Counted from the first letter of the stretch, positions 49,073-58,705 are shown. The stretch: 64,000 nt of DNA from Lysobacter_L cavernae (GCF_042648505.1 NZ_JBHRXK010000002.1:124001-188000), one strand, 5' to 3'. Notes: generated by a model from the letters alone, not told the origin. Program-made: numbers and translations.

Positions 49073-50740
49073 TTACTTGCGCTCGCCGACACTCGCATCG
49101 CGCGCGCCGCGGAACTCCGACGCGGCGTCCCAGTTCGGCCAGCGGTCGGAATCGGCGAGGTCGCGGCCGACCGTGTAGAGCAGTTGCAGGTCACGCGCCA
49201 TACCGGTGAACGACCAGTCGGCTTCCCACTGGTCGGCCGGCTGGTGGTAGCGGTCGGCGACGTAGGCGTCCTGGATCGCCTTGCCCGCGGCCGTGCCGCC
49301 GTCGATCAGGTCGTTGCCGGAGCCGAACGACACCGCCGGCACGCCGCGCTTGGCAAACGGGAAGTGATCGGAGCGGAAGAAGTGGCCCGCTTCCGGCTTC
49401 GGATCGGTGACGTAATCGAGGTTCCACTGCTTGGCCGTGGTCACCAGCTGATCGAGCAGTTCCTGCTTGGCGCTGCCGGAGGTGGTGAAATTGTGCGCCG
49501 GGCCGTGCGGGTCGAGTGCGTCCATGTTGATCACGGCGACGGTCTTGCCGAGCGGGTACAGCGGCTTGGAGGCGTAATACTCCGAGCCGAGCAGGCCCTT
49601 CTCTTCGGCGGTGACGGCCAGGAACACCACCGAGCGCGCAGGCTTGGGGGCCTTGGCGTAGGCACGCGCCAGCTCCAGCATCGCCGCGATGCCGGTGGCG
49701 TTGTCGACCGCGCCGTTGTAGATGCGGTCGCCCTTGGCATCGGGCTGGCCGACGCCAAGGTGGTCCCAGTGGCCGCTGTAGATCACCGTCTCGTCCGGGC
49801 GCTTGGCGCCGTCGATGCGGCCGACAATGTTGTTCGAGGTGATGATCTCGCGTTGCACATCGTACTTGGCGCTGAGCGTGGCGCCCTTGAGTTCAACCGG
49901 TTTGAAACCGCGCGTGGCGGCCTGCTGCTTCAGGGAGTCGAAGTCCTGGCCGGCCTGCTTGAACAGGTCGACGGCGAAGTCGCGCTGGATCCAGCCTTCC
50001 AGCTTCGGGTGCACCGCGCCGGGCTGGTCGCGCACCACGTCGAACATGGTGTTGGTGTTGGAGTTCTTGACCGTCGCCCAGCCGTACGAGGCCGGCGCGG
50101 TCTCGTGCACGATCAACAGGCCGAGCGCACCCTGGCGCGCGGCTTCCTCGTACTTGTAGGTCCAGCGGCCGTAGTAGGTCATCGCCTTGCCGCCGAAGTC
50201 GCCTTGGCCCGACTCGAAGTCCGGGTCGTTGATCAGCACCACGGCGATCTTGCCCTTGAGGTCGACGCCCTGGAAGTCGTCCCAGTTGCGCTCCGGCGCC
50301 TTGACGCCGTAGCCGAGGAACACCAGCGGCGCGTTGCGGATATCGACCGCGGCTGAGCCGTCCTGCGCGGCGCGCACGGCGATCTGCTCGCCCTGGGTCA
50401 GCGCCTGGGCCTTGCCTTTCACGCTGACCGACAGCACCGGCGCGCCGGTGATCTGCGCGCGTGCCAGCGGCACCGCCTGCGTCCACGCGCGCTGGCCGTC
50501 CTTGAGGTCGCCGCCCGGCTGCAGACCGGCGGCCTGCATCTGCGCGACGACGAAGTCGACGGTCTTGGTTTCACCGGCGGTGGCCGGGCCGCGGCCTTCG
50601 AACTCGTCCGAGGCCAGCGTCTTCACGTCGGCGGACAGCCGCTGCGGATCGAAAGTCGGCACGGACGGTTTGGCCGCGGACGCGGGCTGGACGACCAGCG
50701 CGATCGACAACGCCAGCAGGGAAACGGCAGGAAACTTCAT
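49073..50740 (-). CDS. M28-family zinc aminopeptidase (exported)
   Basis: This 555-aa secreted peptidase would remove N-terminal residues from peptides outside the inner membrane. The ATG at 50740 gives a signal peptide with cleavage near SAA (residue ~23). A PA-like domain lies in the middle, and the M28 domain has zinc ligands in 'SGHWDHLG', 'VDNATGIAAML', the catalytic 'EEKGLLGSEY', 'NMDALDP' and 'SDHFPF'. The two-zinc pattern seems complete. It stands alone between two terminator-like elements. Confidence 0.93.
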   Translation of the reverse strand: MKFPAVSLLALSIALVVQPASAAKPSVPTFDPQRLSADVKTLASDEFEGRGPATAGETKTVDFVVAQMQAAGLQPGGDLKDGQRAWTQAVPLARAQITGAPVLSVSVKGKAQALTQGEQIAVRAAQDGSAAVDIRNAPLVFLGYGVKAPERNWDDFQGVDLKGKIAVVLINDPDFESGQGDFGGKAMTYYGRWTYKYEEAARQGALGLLIVHETAPASYGWATVKNSNTNTMFDVVRDQPGAVHPKLEGWIQRDFAVDLFKQAGQDFDSLKQQAATRGFKPVELKGATLSAKYDVQREIITSNNIVGRIDGAKRPDETVIYSGHWDHLGVGQPDAKGDRIYNGAVDNATGIAAMLELARAYAKAPKPARSVVFLAVTAEEKGLLGSEYYASKPLYPLGKTVAVINMDALDPHGPAHNFTTSGSAKQELLDQLVTTAKQWNLDYVTDPKPEAGHFFRSDHFPFAKRGVPAVSFGSGNDLIDGGTAAGKAIQDAYVADRYHQPADQWEADWSFTGMARDLQLLYTVGRDLADSDRWPNWDAASEFRGARDASVGERK

Positions 50741-50928
50741 GGATGGGCTACCTGATGGAAAAACCGGATGGGAAACCACGAATGCGACCGGCCGATCTTA
50801 GGCAGCGCGCGCGGCCACGGCCACATGACCAACGGCCCGGGCCGTCGGCAGGTCGCCTGACGGGCATTCACAGCGCCCGAATCCATCCTGCAGGCATCAT
50901 GTGAACAGGGATCACGGTGAGAGTGGGA

Positions 50929-53844
50929 ATGGCGAAGTTCGTCCGTAGCAAGCTGTTCGTCATTCCGGCCCTGCTGGTGCTGGCGGTGGGCCTGTACGCG
51001 CTCGCCGGCTTCTGGCTGGTGCCCAAGCTGATCCGCTCGCAGGCGACGCAGTTCGTCGCCACCGAGCTGCGCGACAAGTCGCTGGCACTGGGCGAGATCC
51101 GCTTCAACCCCTTCAACTTCCAGCTCGACGTGCGCGACATCGCGATCAGCGACCGCGGCAAGCGCATGGTCGCGCTGCAGCGCCTGTTCGCCGACTTCGA
51201 GGCGAAGTCGCTGTGGAAGCGCGCCTGGACCTTCGCCCGGGTCGACCTCGACGCGCCCTATGCCGACACGCTGATCCGCCCCGACGGCTCGCTCAACCTG
51301 GCCGAGCTGGCGCCCGAGTCCGACACCCCGGACGCACCGCTGCCGCACGTGTGGATCGAGGATCTGGCGGTGCGCCGCGGCCGCGTCGATTTCGCCGACC
51401 AAAGTCGCAGCCTGCAGCCGCGCAAGGTGCTGTCGCCGATCGAGTTCAGTCTCAAAAACTTCCACACCACCTCCGGCGGCGGCGGCTTCCGCCTGGCCGC
51501 GAGCAGCGACGAAGGCGAACGTTTCAACTGGTCGGGGCGGCTGTCGCTGAAGCCGCTGGCCTCCGACGGCCGTTTCGGGATCGCCGCGCTGAAGGCACGC
51601 AGCGTGCACGAGTTCTTCAGCGACGAACTGCCGTTGCAGCTGAGCCAGGGCGCGTTCGACCTGAGCGGCAGTTACCGTTTCGCCATCGTGCCGCAGGCCG
51701 GTATGCGCCTGGAGGCGACGCTGCCCCGGATCACCGCCACCGATCTCGGCCTGCGCGCCAGCGGCATCGACCGCGACTGGGTCACGCTGCCCAAGGCCAG
51801 CCTCGACAACACCCGCCTGGTGTTGCACGAGCAGCGCCTGACGATCGACGCGCTGCACGTCACCGGCCTCAAGGCGGAGCTCCGGCGCGAGGCCGACGGC
51901 AGCCTCAACCTCGACCGCCTGCTGGCGCCGCCGACGACGGCCTCGACGGCGCCGGCCACGGCGACACCGGCCACGACCGGCGCTGGTGACGACTGGCAGT
52001 TCGCTCTGGGCAAGGTCGAGCTGGCGCAGGCCGACGTGGCGTTCGAAGACCGCGCCGTGACGCCGGCGGTGAAGTTCCAGCTGGCGCCGCTGGCATTGAG
52101 CACCGGCGGCCTGAGCCTGGATTTCAGCAAACCGGTGGCATTCAACCTGCAGACCACCGTCAACGGCGTGGCGCCGCTGACGGTCAGCGGCGAAGTGGTG
52201 CCGGACACCGTCGCCGCCAAGCTGCAGGTGGACGTGGCGAAACTGCCGCTGCTGCAGGTCAAGCCGTACCTGCCCGACTATCCCGCGCTGCAGCTCCAGT
52301 CCGGCGCCGTCGCCGCCAACGGCACGCTGACGCTGCAGCCCGAGCCGGCGCCGGGACCGGAGCTGCGCTTCGCCGGCACCGCCACAGTCACCGGTTTCGA
52401 CCTGACCGAAGCCGCCAACCGCCGGCCGTTCCTGTCCTGGGACCGACTGGTGGCCGAAGGCGTCGACTACACGATGGCGCCCGATACGCTGAGCATCGAC
52501 ACAGTGCGCACCACCAAGCCGTTCGCCCGCGTGATCGTCGCGCCGGATCGCAGCGTCAACCTGGTCACGCTGTTCGGCGACGCCGCGCCGACCGGCACAC
52601 CCGCGCCGCCGGCCATGGCCAGCGCCCCGGAAATGCCGATCAAAATCGGCCGGCTGCTGCTCGACAACGGCGTGATGAGCTTCGCCGACCTGTCGATCGA
52701 ACCCAATTTCCAGGCCAACATCCAGGCGCTGCGCGGCAGCATCACCGGCGTGTCCACCGTCGGCGGCAAACCGACGAAGATCGACCTCGACGGCCACGTC
52801 ATCAACCGTTTCTCGCCGGTGGAGATCAACGGCGAGACCAACGTCGCCGCGTACGACCAGCACACCGACGTGCGCATGAAGTTCAGCAACATCGAGTTGC
52901 CGATCTTCAATCCGTATTCCGGCCGCTACGCCGGCTACGCGATCGCCAAGGGCAAGCTGACCACCGAACTGCATTACCGGATCGACGACCGCAAGCTCGC
53001 CGCCGATCACCACGTCATCATCGACCAGCTCGAATGGGGCCAGGCTATCGACAGCAAGGACAAGGTCTCGCTGCCGATCCGGCTGGCGACCTCGTTGCTG
53101 AAGAACCGCAAAGGCGTGATCGACCTCAACCTGCCGGTCACCGGCAGCCTCGACGATCCCACGTTCCGGGTGTGGCCGGTGGTCTGGCAGATCATCAAGA
53201 ACCTGCTGGTGAAGATCGTCGCCGCGCCGTTCGACTTCATCGGCTCGCTGTTCAAGGGCGCCGAGAACGCGCAGTTCGTCGACTTCGCGCCGGGCTCGGC
53301 CGAACTGCCGGAGGCGTCGAAGACGGCATTGGCGGCGCTGGCGCAAGGACTGGCGGACCGGCCGGCACTGAAGCTCGACATCCCCGCCGGCCCGGCCCTT
53401 GCCGCCGATGCGGCCGCGCTGACACAGCAGCGCTTCGTCGCCGCACTGGCAACGGTCAACGACGGCGCCGCGCCCGACTACGCCACGCTGGAGCGCAAGG
53501 ACAAGCTCAACCTGCTGGAAGACCTGTACCGCAAGGAGCTGGGCCACAAACCGCGTCCGCCCGAGACCGCGCAGGTCGCGGCCGAAGCGGGCGAGGACAG
53601 CACCCGCAAGGAGCGCAAGGCCGCGCGCCAGTACGGCGAGACCGCCTGGTTGGAGGAGCAACTGCGCCCGCGCTACCAGGTCGATGACAACGAACTGGTG
53701 AAGCTGGGCCAGGCACGCGCGACCGCGGTGCAGGAAGCGCTGCTGGCCGGCGACGCGCTCGATCCGGCGCGGGTGTTCCTTGCTGGCAACCAGCAGGCCG
53801 AGGTCAAGGACGACAAGGTGCGGGTCAAGCTCGAACTCGAATGA
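50929..53844 (+). CDS. DUF748 (AsmA-like) large periplasmic protein
   Basis: The 971-aa protein has one N-terminal membrane helix ('LFVIPALLVLAVGLYALAGFWL') and a very long periplasmic part. AsmA-like blocks recur: 'GEIRFNPFNFQLDVRDI', 'LEGDFSFADLSI'-type and 'GKLTTELHYRIDDRKLAADHHVIIDQLEWG'. Near the C-terminus 'AQFVDFAPGSAELPEASKTAL' recalls an OmpA-like peptidoglycan-binding segment. DUF748/AsmA proteins are thought to shuttle or support lipids between the membranes. I chose the ATG at 50929; a GTG four codons earlier is also possible. Confidence 0.88.
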   Translation: MAKFVRSKLFVIPALLVLAVGLYALAGFWLVPKLIRSQATQFVATELRDKSLALGEIRFNPFNFQLDVRDIAISDRGKRMVALQRLFADFEAKSLWKRAWTFARVDLDAPYADTLIRPDGSLNLAELAPESDTPDAPLPHVWIEDLAVRRGRVDFADQSRSLQPRKVLSPIEFSLKNFHTTSGGGGFRLAASSDEGERFNWSGRLSLKPLASDGRFGIAALKARSVHEFFSDELPLQLSQGAFDLSGSYRFAIVPQAGMRLEATLPRITATDLGLRASGIDRDWVTLPKASLDNTRLVLHEQRLTIDALHVTGLKAELRREADGSLNLDRLLAPPTTASTAPATATPATTGAGDDWQFALGKVELAQADVAFEDRAVTPAVKFQLAPLALSTGGLSLDFSKPVAFNLQTTVNGVAPLTVSGEVVPDTVAAKLQVDVAKLPLLQVKPYLPDYPALQLQSGAVAANGTLTLQPEPAPGPELRFAGTATVTGFDLTEAANRRPFLSWDRLVAEGVDYTMAPDTLSIDTVRTTKPFARVIVAPDRSVNLVTLFGDAAPTGTPAPPAMASAPEMPIKIGRLLLDNGVMSFADLSIEPNFQANIQALRGSITGVSTVGGKPTKIDLDGHVINRFSPVEINGETNVAAYDQHTDVRMKFSNIELPIFNPYSGRYAGYAIAKGKLTTELHYRIDDRKLAADHHVIIDQLEWGQAIDSKDKVSLPIRLATSLLKNRKGVIDLNLPVTGSLDDPTFRVWPVVWQIIKNLLVKIVAAPFDFIGSLFKGAENAQFVDFAPGSAELPEASKTALAALAQGLADRPALKLDIPAGPALAADAAALTQQRFVAALATVNDGAAPDYATLERKDKLNLLEDLYRKELGHKPRPPETAQVAAEAGEDSTRKERKAARQYGETAWLEEQLRPRYQVDDNELVKLGQARATAVQEALLAGDALDPARVFLAGNQQAEVKDDKVRVKLELE

Positions 53845-53933
53845 GTATCCCCCGGCAAAGCCGGGGACTTTATAGATGAGTCCCACAAAGGGGCCGATAA
53901 CACCCGTACCGCGTGAAGGTGGCAGAGCTTGAT

Positions 53934-54056
53934 CCCTTCTCCCTCCGGGAGAAGGTGGCGCGTAGCGCCGGATGAGGGTTCGGCGAAGCCGCGCAAGTCG
54001 GAACTATCGCGACTTCGCCATACCCTCACCCACCCCTCTCCCGATGGGAGAGGGGT
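53934..54056. repeat. CCCTTCTCCC / CCCCTCTCCC compound inverted repeat
   Basis: CCTTCTCCCTCCGGGAGAAGG at the left (from 53935) and CCCCTCTCCC-GAT-GGGAGAGGGG at the right (54034-54056) flank TGGCGCGTAGCGCC and other small stems. It belongs to the same broad family as the element between atpD and atpC and lies between two convergent genes. Confidence 0.8.
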
Positions 54057-54129
54057 CATTGAAGCCGACCGCTGCAATAACCCAAGCGATGGCGCTCGCA
54101 CTGTGGCCAGTCCATCACTTGGCGCGCGA

Positions 54130-54552
54130 TCAGTCCTTCTCCTTGCCGATCACCTTGCCGGTGGCCGGGTCGATCTTCACTTCGACATCGCGTCCAGCCG
54201 GGTCGTCAGCCTCGGCATTCCAGAGGCCGTCCTCGTAATCGACGTCGTGGACGTTGCTGTAGCCGGCCGTCGCCAGGCGCGCACGCACGTCGGCCTCGCT
54301 GAGGTTGGCGATCTGCTCGTCGGGGTACACGTTGCCGGTCGCCGGGTCGATGCGCACCTCGACGCGGTTGCCCTCGGCGCTGCGTGCATCGGCCTTCCAC
54401 ACGCCGTCGCCGAACTTGAGGTCATTGACCTTGGTGTAGCCCTGTTCGGCGAGCTTGCCGCGCACCTGGTGCTCGGTCAGCGCGTCCTGTGCCAGCGCCG
54501 TGCCCGACAGGGCCAACGCCAGCACCATGCTCAATGAGGTGATCTTCTTCAT
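54130..54552 (-). CDS. Exported protein with two PepSY domains
   Basis: The 140-aa product has a signal peptide (cleavage near LAQ, residue 22) and two PepSY units in tandem: 'LTEHQVRGKLAEQGYTKVNDLKF...VRIDPATGNVY' and 'LSEADVRARLATAGYSNVHDVDY...VKIDPATGKVI', shown by their key parts only. PepSY domains are inhibitory or regulatory modules of proteases and sensors. AGGAGGACACG precedes the ATG. It is divergent from the MFS gene. Confidence 0.9.
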   Translation of the reverse strand: MKKITSLSMVLALALSGTALAQDALTEHQVRGKLAEQGYTKVNDLKFGDGVWKADARSAEGNRVEVRIDPATGNVYPDEQIANLSEADVRARLATAGYSNVHDVDYEDGLWNAEADDPAGRDVEVKIDPATGKVIGKEKD

Positions 54553-54982
54553 CGTGTCCTCCTTCTTGCAGGGGTTTCGAGTCTTGTGTGCCGCGCACGA
54601 ACCGGCGGTGAACGCCCGGCCGGTTCAGCAACATGAGGCCCGCTGATGCGACCTTTCTTCACGCCGTCTTGAAGTCGTTTCGACACCCGCTTGGCGATGC
54701 CGGCGTTGCACGGCGCTTTGCCGTTGTTGCCGGCTGCGTCGTACCGATGCGGCCAAACCGCGATGGAACTGAGTGTTGCCGGTTCGGCCGCTGGTCTCGC
54801 GCGGCGTTGTCGCGCACACTCGCGTCCGACTGCTGCGATGGGCTGTCCGCCCACATCGCAACGCGCCCTGCGCAGATCCCGCCCACCTCCCCCACCTGTC
54901 GATGCCGGATTGGATCCGGGATCGCGGCGACCGCACCGTCATCCCGTCCGGCGGCGCGGTCTTGCAAGGAACACGCACACCC
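54553..54982. other. Gene-free stretch between PepSY gene and MFS permease gene
   Basis: The open frame of the permease extends through part of it, but the extra 70 codons have no membrane pattern. I see an inverted repeat AACCGGC / GCCGGTT at 54600-54625 and nothing else certain. It must hold the divergent promoters. Confidence 0.5.
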
Positions 54983-56260
54983 ATGGATGCGTCCGCCCCC
55001 ATCCCGCTGCGTCCGCAGCTCCGCTCGCTCTGGCGCGATCGCGCACTGGTGCTGGCCGGCATCGTGCTGTCGGCGTTCAACCTGCGCACCGCGGTCACCT
55101 CGCTGACGCCGCTGCTCGACAGCCTCGGCGCGACCTTCGGTTTCGGCTCGACCATGACCGGCGTGTTCGGCATGGTGCCGACCGCGGCCTTCGCCGTGTT
55201 CGGCGTGGCCACGCCCGGCATCGCCCACCGCCTCGGCCTGGAGCGCACGGCGTTGCTGGCGATGGTGCTGGCGACGGTTGGCCTGCTCGCGCGCTCGTTC
55301 GCCGGCGACACCACGACGCTGCTGGTCGCCTCGGCGGTGGCGCTGTCGGGCATGGGCATGGGCAACGTGGTGCTGCCGCCGCTGGTGAAGCGCTATTTCG
55401 CCGATCGCGTCGGCACGGTCAGCACGCTCTACATCACCGTGTTGCAGCTCGGCACGATCCTGCCGGCGCTGCTGGCGGTGCCGCTGGCACAGGCCGCCGG
55501 CTGGCAGGTGTCGCTGGGCGCGTGGTCGCTGGTGGCCGCGGCCGCGGCGCTGCCGTGGATCGCGGTGCTGTGGATGGAGCGCCACGGCCACTCGCGCCAG
55601 GCACATGCGTTGGCGCGGGCGCACGACCACGCGGTGACCGCCGCTGACGAGGCCCCGGAGCTGGCCGTGCCGGCGCGTGCCGGCAAGGTCTGGCGCTCGC
55701 CGGTGGCCTGGGGCCTGGCGTTGATGTTCGGCATGACCTCGCTGACCACCTACTCGATGTTCACCTGGCTGCCGAAGCTGCTGGTCGAGGCCGGCGGCAG
55801 CCCCGCGCTGGGCGGCAGCATGGTCGCGCTGTTCTCGACGCTGGGCCTGGTCAGCGCGCTGTTCCTGCCGGCGCTGGCGGTGCGCATCGCCAATCCGTTC
55901 CCGATCGTGGTCGCCTGCGCGGTGGCCTACATCGCCGCGTTCGCCGGCCTGCTGCTGGCGCCGATGACGGCGCCGTTGCTGTGGGTGGCCCTGCTCGGCC
56001 TGGGGCCGAGCACGTTCCCGCTGTCGCTGACCCTGATCAACCTGCGCACGCGCACCGCCGGCGGCTCGGCGGCGCTGTCGGGTTTCGTGCAGGGGCTGGG
56101 CTACAGCCTCAGCTGCCTCGGCCCGCTGCTGTTCGGCTGGCTGCACGACCTCTCGCACGGCTGGCTGTGGCCGTTCGCGTTCCTGGTCGTGTGCCTGGGG
56201 GTGCTGCTGGTCGGCGGCTACCTGGCCAGCCAGCCGCGGATGCTTGAGGACACCTGGTGA
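54983..56260 (+). CDS. MFS permease, CynX/NimT type
   Basis: This is a 425-aa transporter with twelve hydrophobic helices in two halves. The first helix 'LAGIVLSAFNLRTAVTSLTPLL' with its RTAVT and the 'GVFGMVPTAAFAVFG' segment are typical of the CynX/NimT (cyanate or nitroimidazole-related) family. The substrate is unknown. The ATG at 54983 has AAGGA 12 bases upstream, a rather long spacer; earlier in-frame starts exist but add a basic stretch. It ends 16 bases before an inverted-repeat element. Confidence 0.88.
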   Translation: MDASAPIPLRPQLRSLWRDRALVLAGIVLSAFNLRTAVTSLTPLLDSLGATFGFGSTMTGVFGMVPTAAFAVFGVATPGIAHRLGLERTALLAMVLATVGLLARSFAGDTTTLLVASAVALSGMGMGNVVLPPLVKRYFADRVGTVSTLYITVLQLGTILPALLAVPLAQAAGWQVSLGAWSLVAAAAALPWIAVLWMERHGHSRQAHALARAHDHAVTAADEAPELAVPARAGKVWRSPVAWGLALMFGMTSLTTYSMFTWLPKLLVEAGGSPALGGSMVALFSTLGLVSALFLPALAVRIANPFPIVVACAVAYIAAFAGLLLAPMTAPLLWVALLGLGPSTFPLSLTLINLRTRTAGGSAALSGFVQGLGYSLSCLGPLLFGWLHDLSHGWLWPFAFLVVCLGVLLVGGYLASQPRMLEDTW

Positions 56261-56276
56261 GGCCGGGCGGCGGCTA

Positions 56277-56408
56277 TTGGTCCGGCCCGAATTCTGTTTC
56301 ATGCAGGAGCGGCCTCAGCCGCGAGCTGTTCACGTGTCTATCGGGCAATCCACCCAAGGCTCGCGGCTGAAGCCGCTCCTACGACGATCCATTTGCGGGC
56401 CGGATCAA
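56277..56408. repeat. Nested inverted repeat, copy 3 (complete, opposite direction to copy 2)
   Basis: Outer arms TTGGTCCGGCCC (56277-56288) and GGGCCGGATCAA (56397-56408); inner arms AGGAGCGGCCTCAGCCGC (56305-56322) and GCGGCTGAAGCCGCTCCT (56363-56380). The reverse complement of its left flank matches the right flank of copy 2 (ATGAAACA..A.TCGGGCCGGA). Confidence 0.9.
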
Positions 56409-56459
56409 TAGCGAACCACAACTCGGCGCTTGATCCGCGCCGTGGTTGCCGCCAGCGCG

Positions 56460-57023
56460 TCAGAACGCGTCGCTGCCCGGTCGCAGCTCGATGCCCAGCG
56501 CGGCCGCCACCGCCTGCATCGCCTCGTCATCGCGCTGCAGGGCGATCCAGCCGGCGTGGACCTCGCCACCAGTATTCCAGGTCCACAGCGTGTAGCCGTG
56601 CTCGCGCAGGCGGTCGTAGGCGTTGGCCATCAGCGCCGGCACGTCGGTGCTGTCGAGGAAGTCGTCGTCGCCGGCATCGTCCACGCCCCAGTCGATGCGC
56701 AGGTTCCAGCGCGCGGCCAGCTCGGCGACGGCGTCGATGAAGGACCCGGCGTCACCGGCGTCGACATGGAACCCCGACACCCAGTCAATCGCGTCCTTGA
56801 GCAGCCATACCGGCTCGCTGTCGTCGGCATCGCCCTCGGCCAGCGCGTCGCGGTAGGCGCTGAACTGCTGCAGCGCCGTCTCCTCGTCGCCGGGATTGAT
56901 CAGCAGCAGCAGCTGCCAGACCAGCGCCTCGGTGGTGGCCTCGTCATCGTCGGTGGCGCGGTCGGGGTCGAAACCGTCGGCGAAGTTGTCGTCGGGGTCG
57001 AATTCGTGGTCGGGCAGGTTCAT
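56460..57023 (-). CDS. Acidic protein of unknown function
   Basis: From the ATG at 57023 (187 aa) the product is strongly acidic, with runs such as 'DPDDNFADGFDPDRATDDDE' near the start and 'GDADDSEP' in the middle. 'FHVDAGDAGSFIDAVAELAARW' and 'LREHGYTLWTWNTGGEVHAGWI' suggest a small alpha/beta domain. I do not recognise a family with confidence. It is divergent from the HipA-like gene, with 117 bases between the start codons. Confidence 0.72.
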   Translation of the reverse strand: MNLPDHEFDPDDNFADGFDPDRATDDDEATTEALVWQLLLLINPGDEETALQQFSAYRDALAEGDADDSEPVWLLKDAIDWVSGFHVDAGDAGSFIDAVAELAARWNLRIDWGVDDAGDDDFLDSTDVPALMANAYDRLREHGYTLWTWNTGGEVHAGWIALQRDDEAMQAVAAALGIELRPGSDAF

Positions 57024-57140
57024 CGCAGGGGCCGGCAGTCGCGGGGGCGACGACCATGGTGCCGCGTGATCGCAGCGCGGGAAAGGCAAATGCACAATTC
57101 GCCTGTCCTCACCCGCGGCGCGCCGCTATTCTTGCCGCCG

Positions 57141-57914
57141 ATGAGCCTGCGCACCGTTGCCGCCACCCGTTATGTCACCCCGCTGCGCGAAGGCGGCTCG
57201 CTGCCGGCGGTGATCGAGGCCGACGACGACGGACTGTACGTGCTCAAGTTCCGTGGCGCCGGGCAAGGCGCCAAGGCGCTGGTCGCCGAGCTGGTGGCCG
57301 GCGAGCTCGCGCGCGCACTGGACCTGCCCATCCCCGAGATCGTGCTGGCCGAGCTCGACCCCGAACTCGCCCGCACCGAGCCCGACCCCGAGATCCAGGA
57401 CCTGATCCGCGCCAGCGCCGGCCTCAACCTCGCCCTCGACTACCTGCCCGGCGCGGTCAACTACGACCCGGTCGCCGAGCAGCCCGATGCCGGCCTCGCC
57501 TCGCGCGTGGTCTGGTTCGACGCCTTCGTCAGCAACGTCGACCGCAGCTTCCGCAACACCAACCTGCTGGTCTGGCACCGGCGGCTGTGGCTGATCGACC
57601 ACGGCGCCGCGCTGTACTTCCACCACGGCTGGGACGGCACGCCCGCGCATGCCGACAGCGCCTTCCCGCTGATCAAGGACCACGTCCTGCTGCCGCTGGC
57701 CGACGCCCTCGTCGAAGCCGATGCCGAGCTGGCGCCGCGCCTCGACCGCGCGCTGTTCGAGTCGATCCTGGCGCAGGTGCCCGAGTCGTGGCTGGATGGC
57801 GAGGGCGCACTGGCCGACCCGGCCGCGCACCGCGCCGCCTACGTCGAGCATTTCGTGCAACGGCTGGCGCACCGCCAGCGCTTCGTCGAGGAGGCCATCC
57901 GTGCGCGCGCCTGA
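57141..57914 (+). CDS. HipA-like kinase-fold protein
   Basis: The 257-aa protein resembles the HipA-like kinase domain found in short stand-alone proteins. The N-terminal half has 'YVLKFRGAGQGAKALVAELVAGELARALDLPIPEI', given by its ends, with the ATP-binding lysine in VLKF. The catalytic core is 'WFDAFVSNVDRSFRNTNLL' (an Asp and Asn pair), followed by 'LIDHGAALYF'. A full HipB-like antitoxin is absent. It overlaps the next gene (DUF3037) by 14 bases, a pairing known in many bacteria. Kinase activity is likely but unproven. Confidence 0.85.
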   Translation: MSLRTVAATRYVTPLREGGSLPAVIEADDDGLYVLKFRGAGQGAKALVAELVAGELARALDLPIPEIVLAELDPELARTEPDPEIQDLIRASAGLNLALDYLPGAVNYDPVAEQPDAGLASRVVWFDAFVSNVDRSFRNTNLLVWHRRLWLIDHGAALYFHHGWDGTPAHADSAFPLIKDHVLLPLADALVEADAELAPRLDRALFESILAQVPESWLDGEGALADPAAHRAAYVEHFVQRLAHRQRFVEEAIRARA

Positions 57915-58296
57915 CACCTACGACTACGCGGTGATCCGCGTCGTCCCGCGCGTGGAGCGCGAGGAATTCATCAACGTCGGCATCATCGTGTCGTGCGCCG
58001 GCGCCAAGTACCTGGAGGCGCGCATCGAGCTCGACGAGGCGCGCCTGCTCGCACTCGACCCGCAGGTCGACCTCGACACCGTGCGCCGCCACCTGGCGAC
58101 GATCCCGGCGATCTGCGCCGGCGGTCCCGGCAGCGGCCCGATCGGCCTGCTGCCGCAGCGCGCGCGCTTCCATTGGCTCACCGCCAAGCGCAGCTCGATC
58201 ATCCAGACCTCGCCGGTGCACCTCGGCCGCTGCACCGATGCGGTCGCGGCGATCGAGCACCTGCTGCAGCGCATGGTGCGGGTGGCGCGCGACTGA
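57901..58296 (+). CDS. DUF3037-family protein
   Basis: The 131-aa product starts at a GTG at 57901 with AGGAGG 7 bases upstream, inside the last codons of the HipA-like gene. The DUF3037 pattern 'YDYAVIRVVPRVEREEFINVGIIV' is at the start, with 'RARFHWLTAKRSSIIQTSPVHLG' near the C-terminus. DUF3037 proteins commonly follow HipA-like genes; the pair may act together, but the role is not established. A bidirectional terminator follows after 35 bases. Confidence 0.88.
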   Translation: MRAPDTYDYAVIRVVPRVEREEFINVGIIVSCAGAKYLEARIELDEARLLALDPQVDLDTVRRHLATIPAICAGGPGSGPIGLLPQRARFHWLTAKRSSIIQTSPVHLGRCTDAVAAIEHLLQRMVRVARD

Positions 58297-58330
58297 GCCG
58301 CTGAATCACGCCCTGAACCGCGCCCACGAA

Positions 58331-58356
58331 AAAGCCCGGCCGAAGCCGGGCTTTTC
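58331..58356. terminator. Bidirectional terminator between DUF3037 gene and cspA
   Basis: CCCGGC-CGAA-GCCGGG stem-loop with an A-run before and CTTTT after. It serves both convergent genes. Confidence 0.88.
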
Positions 58357-58393
58357 TATTCAACATCGCCGCAAGGCGACGTCGAAGGATGGT

Positions 58394-58603
58394 TCAGAGC
58401 GGCTGGACAGCGTCAGCCTGCAGGCCCTTCTGGCCCTGGGTGACGGTGAAGCTGACCTTCTGGCCTTCCTGCAGGCTCTTGAAGCCCGAGCCCTGGATAG
58501 CGCGGAAGTGCACGAACACGTCCTCGCCATTCTCACGGCTGATGAAGCCGAAGCCCTTGGCATCGTTGAACCACTTGACGGTACCGGTTTCACGGTTCGA
58601 CAT
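58394..58603 (-). CDS. Cold-shock protein (CspA family)
   Basis: This 69-aa nucleic-acid chaperone has one cold-shock domain: GTVKWFNDAKGFGFI is RNP-1, and DVFVHF is RNP-2. The ATG has AAGGAG 7 bases upstream. The region upstream (58604-58862) carries a hairpin GCCGC-TTTC-GCGGC at about 58632 and an inverted repeat at 58706, as expected for a long cold-shock leader, though the real start site is unknown. Confidence 0.97.
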   Translation of the reverse strand: MSNRETGTVKWFNDAKGFGFISRENGEDVFVHFRAIQGSGFKSLQEGQKVSFTVTQGQKGLQADAVQPL

Positions 58604-58705
58604 AACTTACTCCTTGGAACGTAGTTGAGAGGCCGCTTTCGCGGCATTGAGCTGGTTGCAAGGAGAAAGCGAGGTGCAACGATGGAGTGAATCGTGATCT
58701 ACATC

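Noticed and set aside
50737..53886. A 1049-codon open frame antisense to the DUF748 gene
   Set aside because: The plus-strand gene has a membrane anchor and AsmA-like domains, while the antisense frame shows only low-complexity Arg/Gln/Val/Ala residues. Long antisense frames are common in GC-rich DNA because stop codons are rare.
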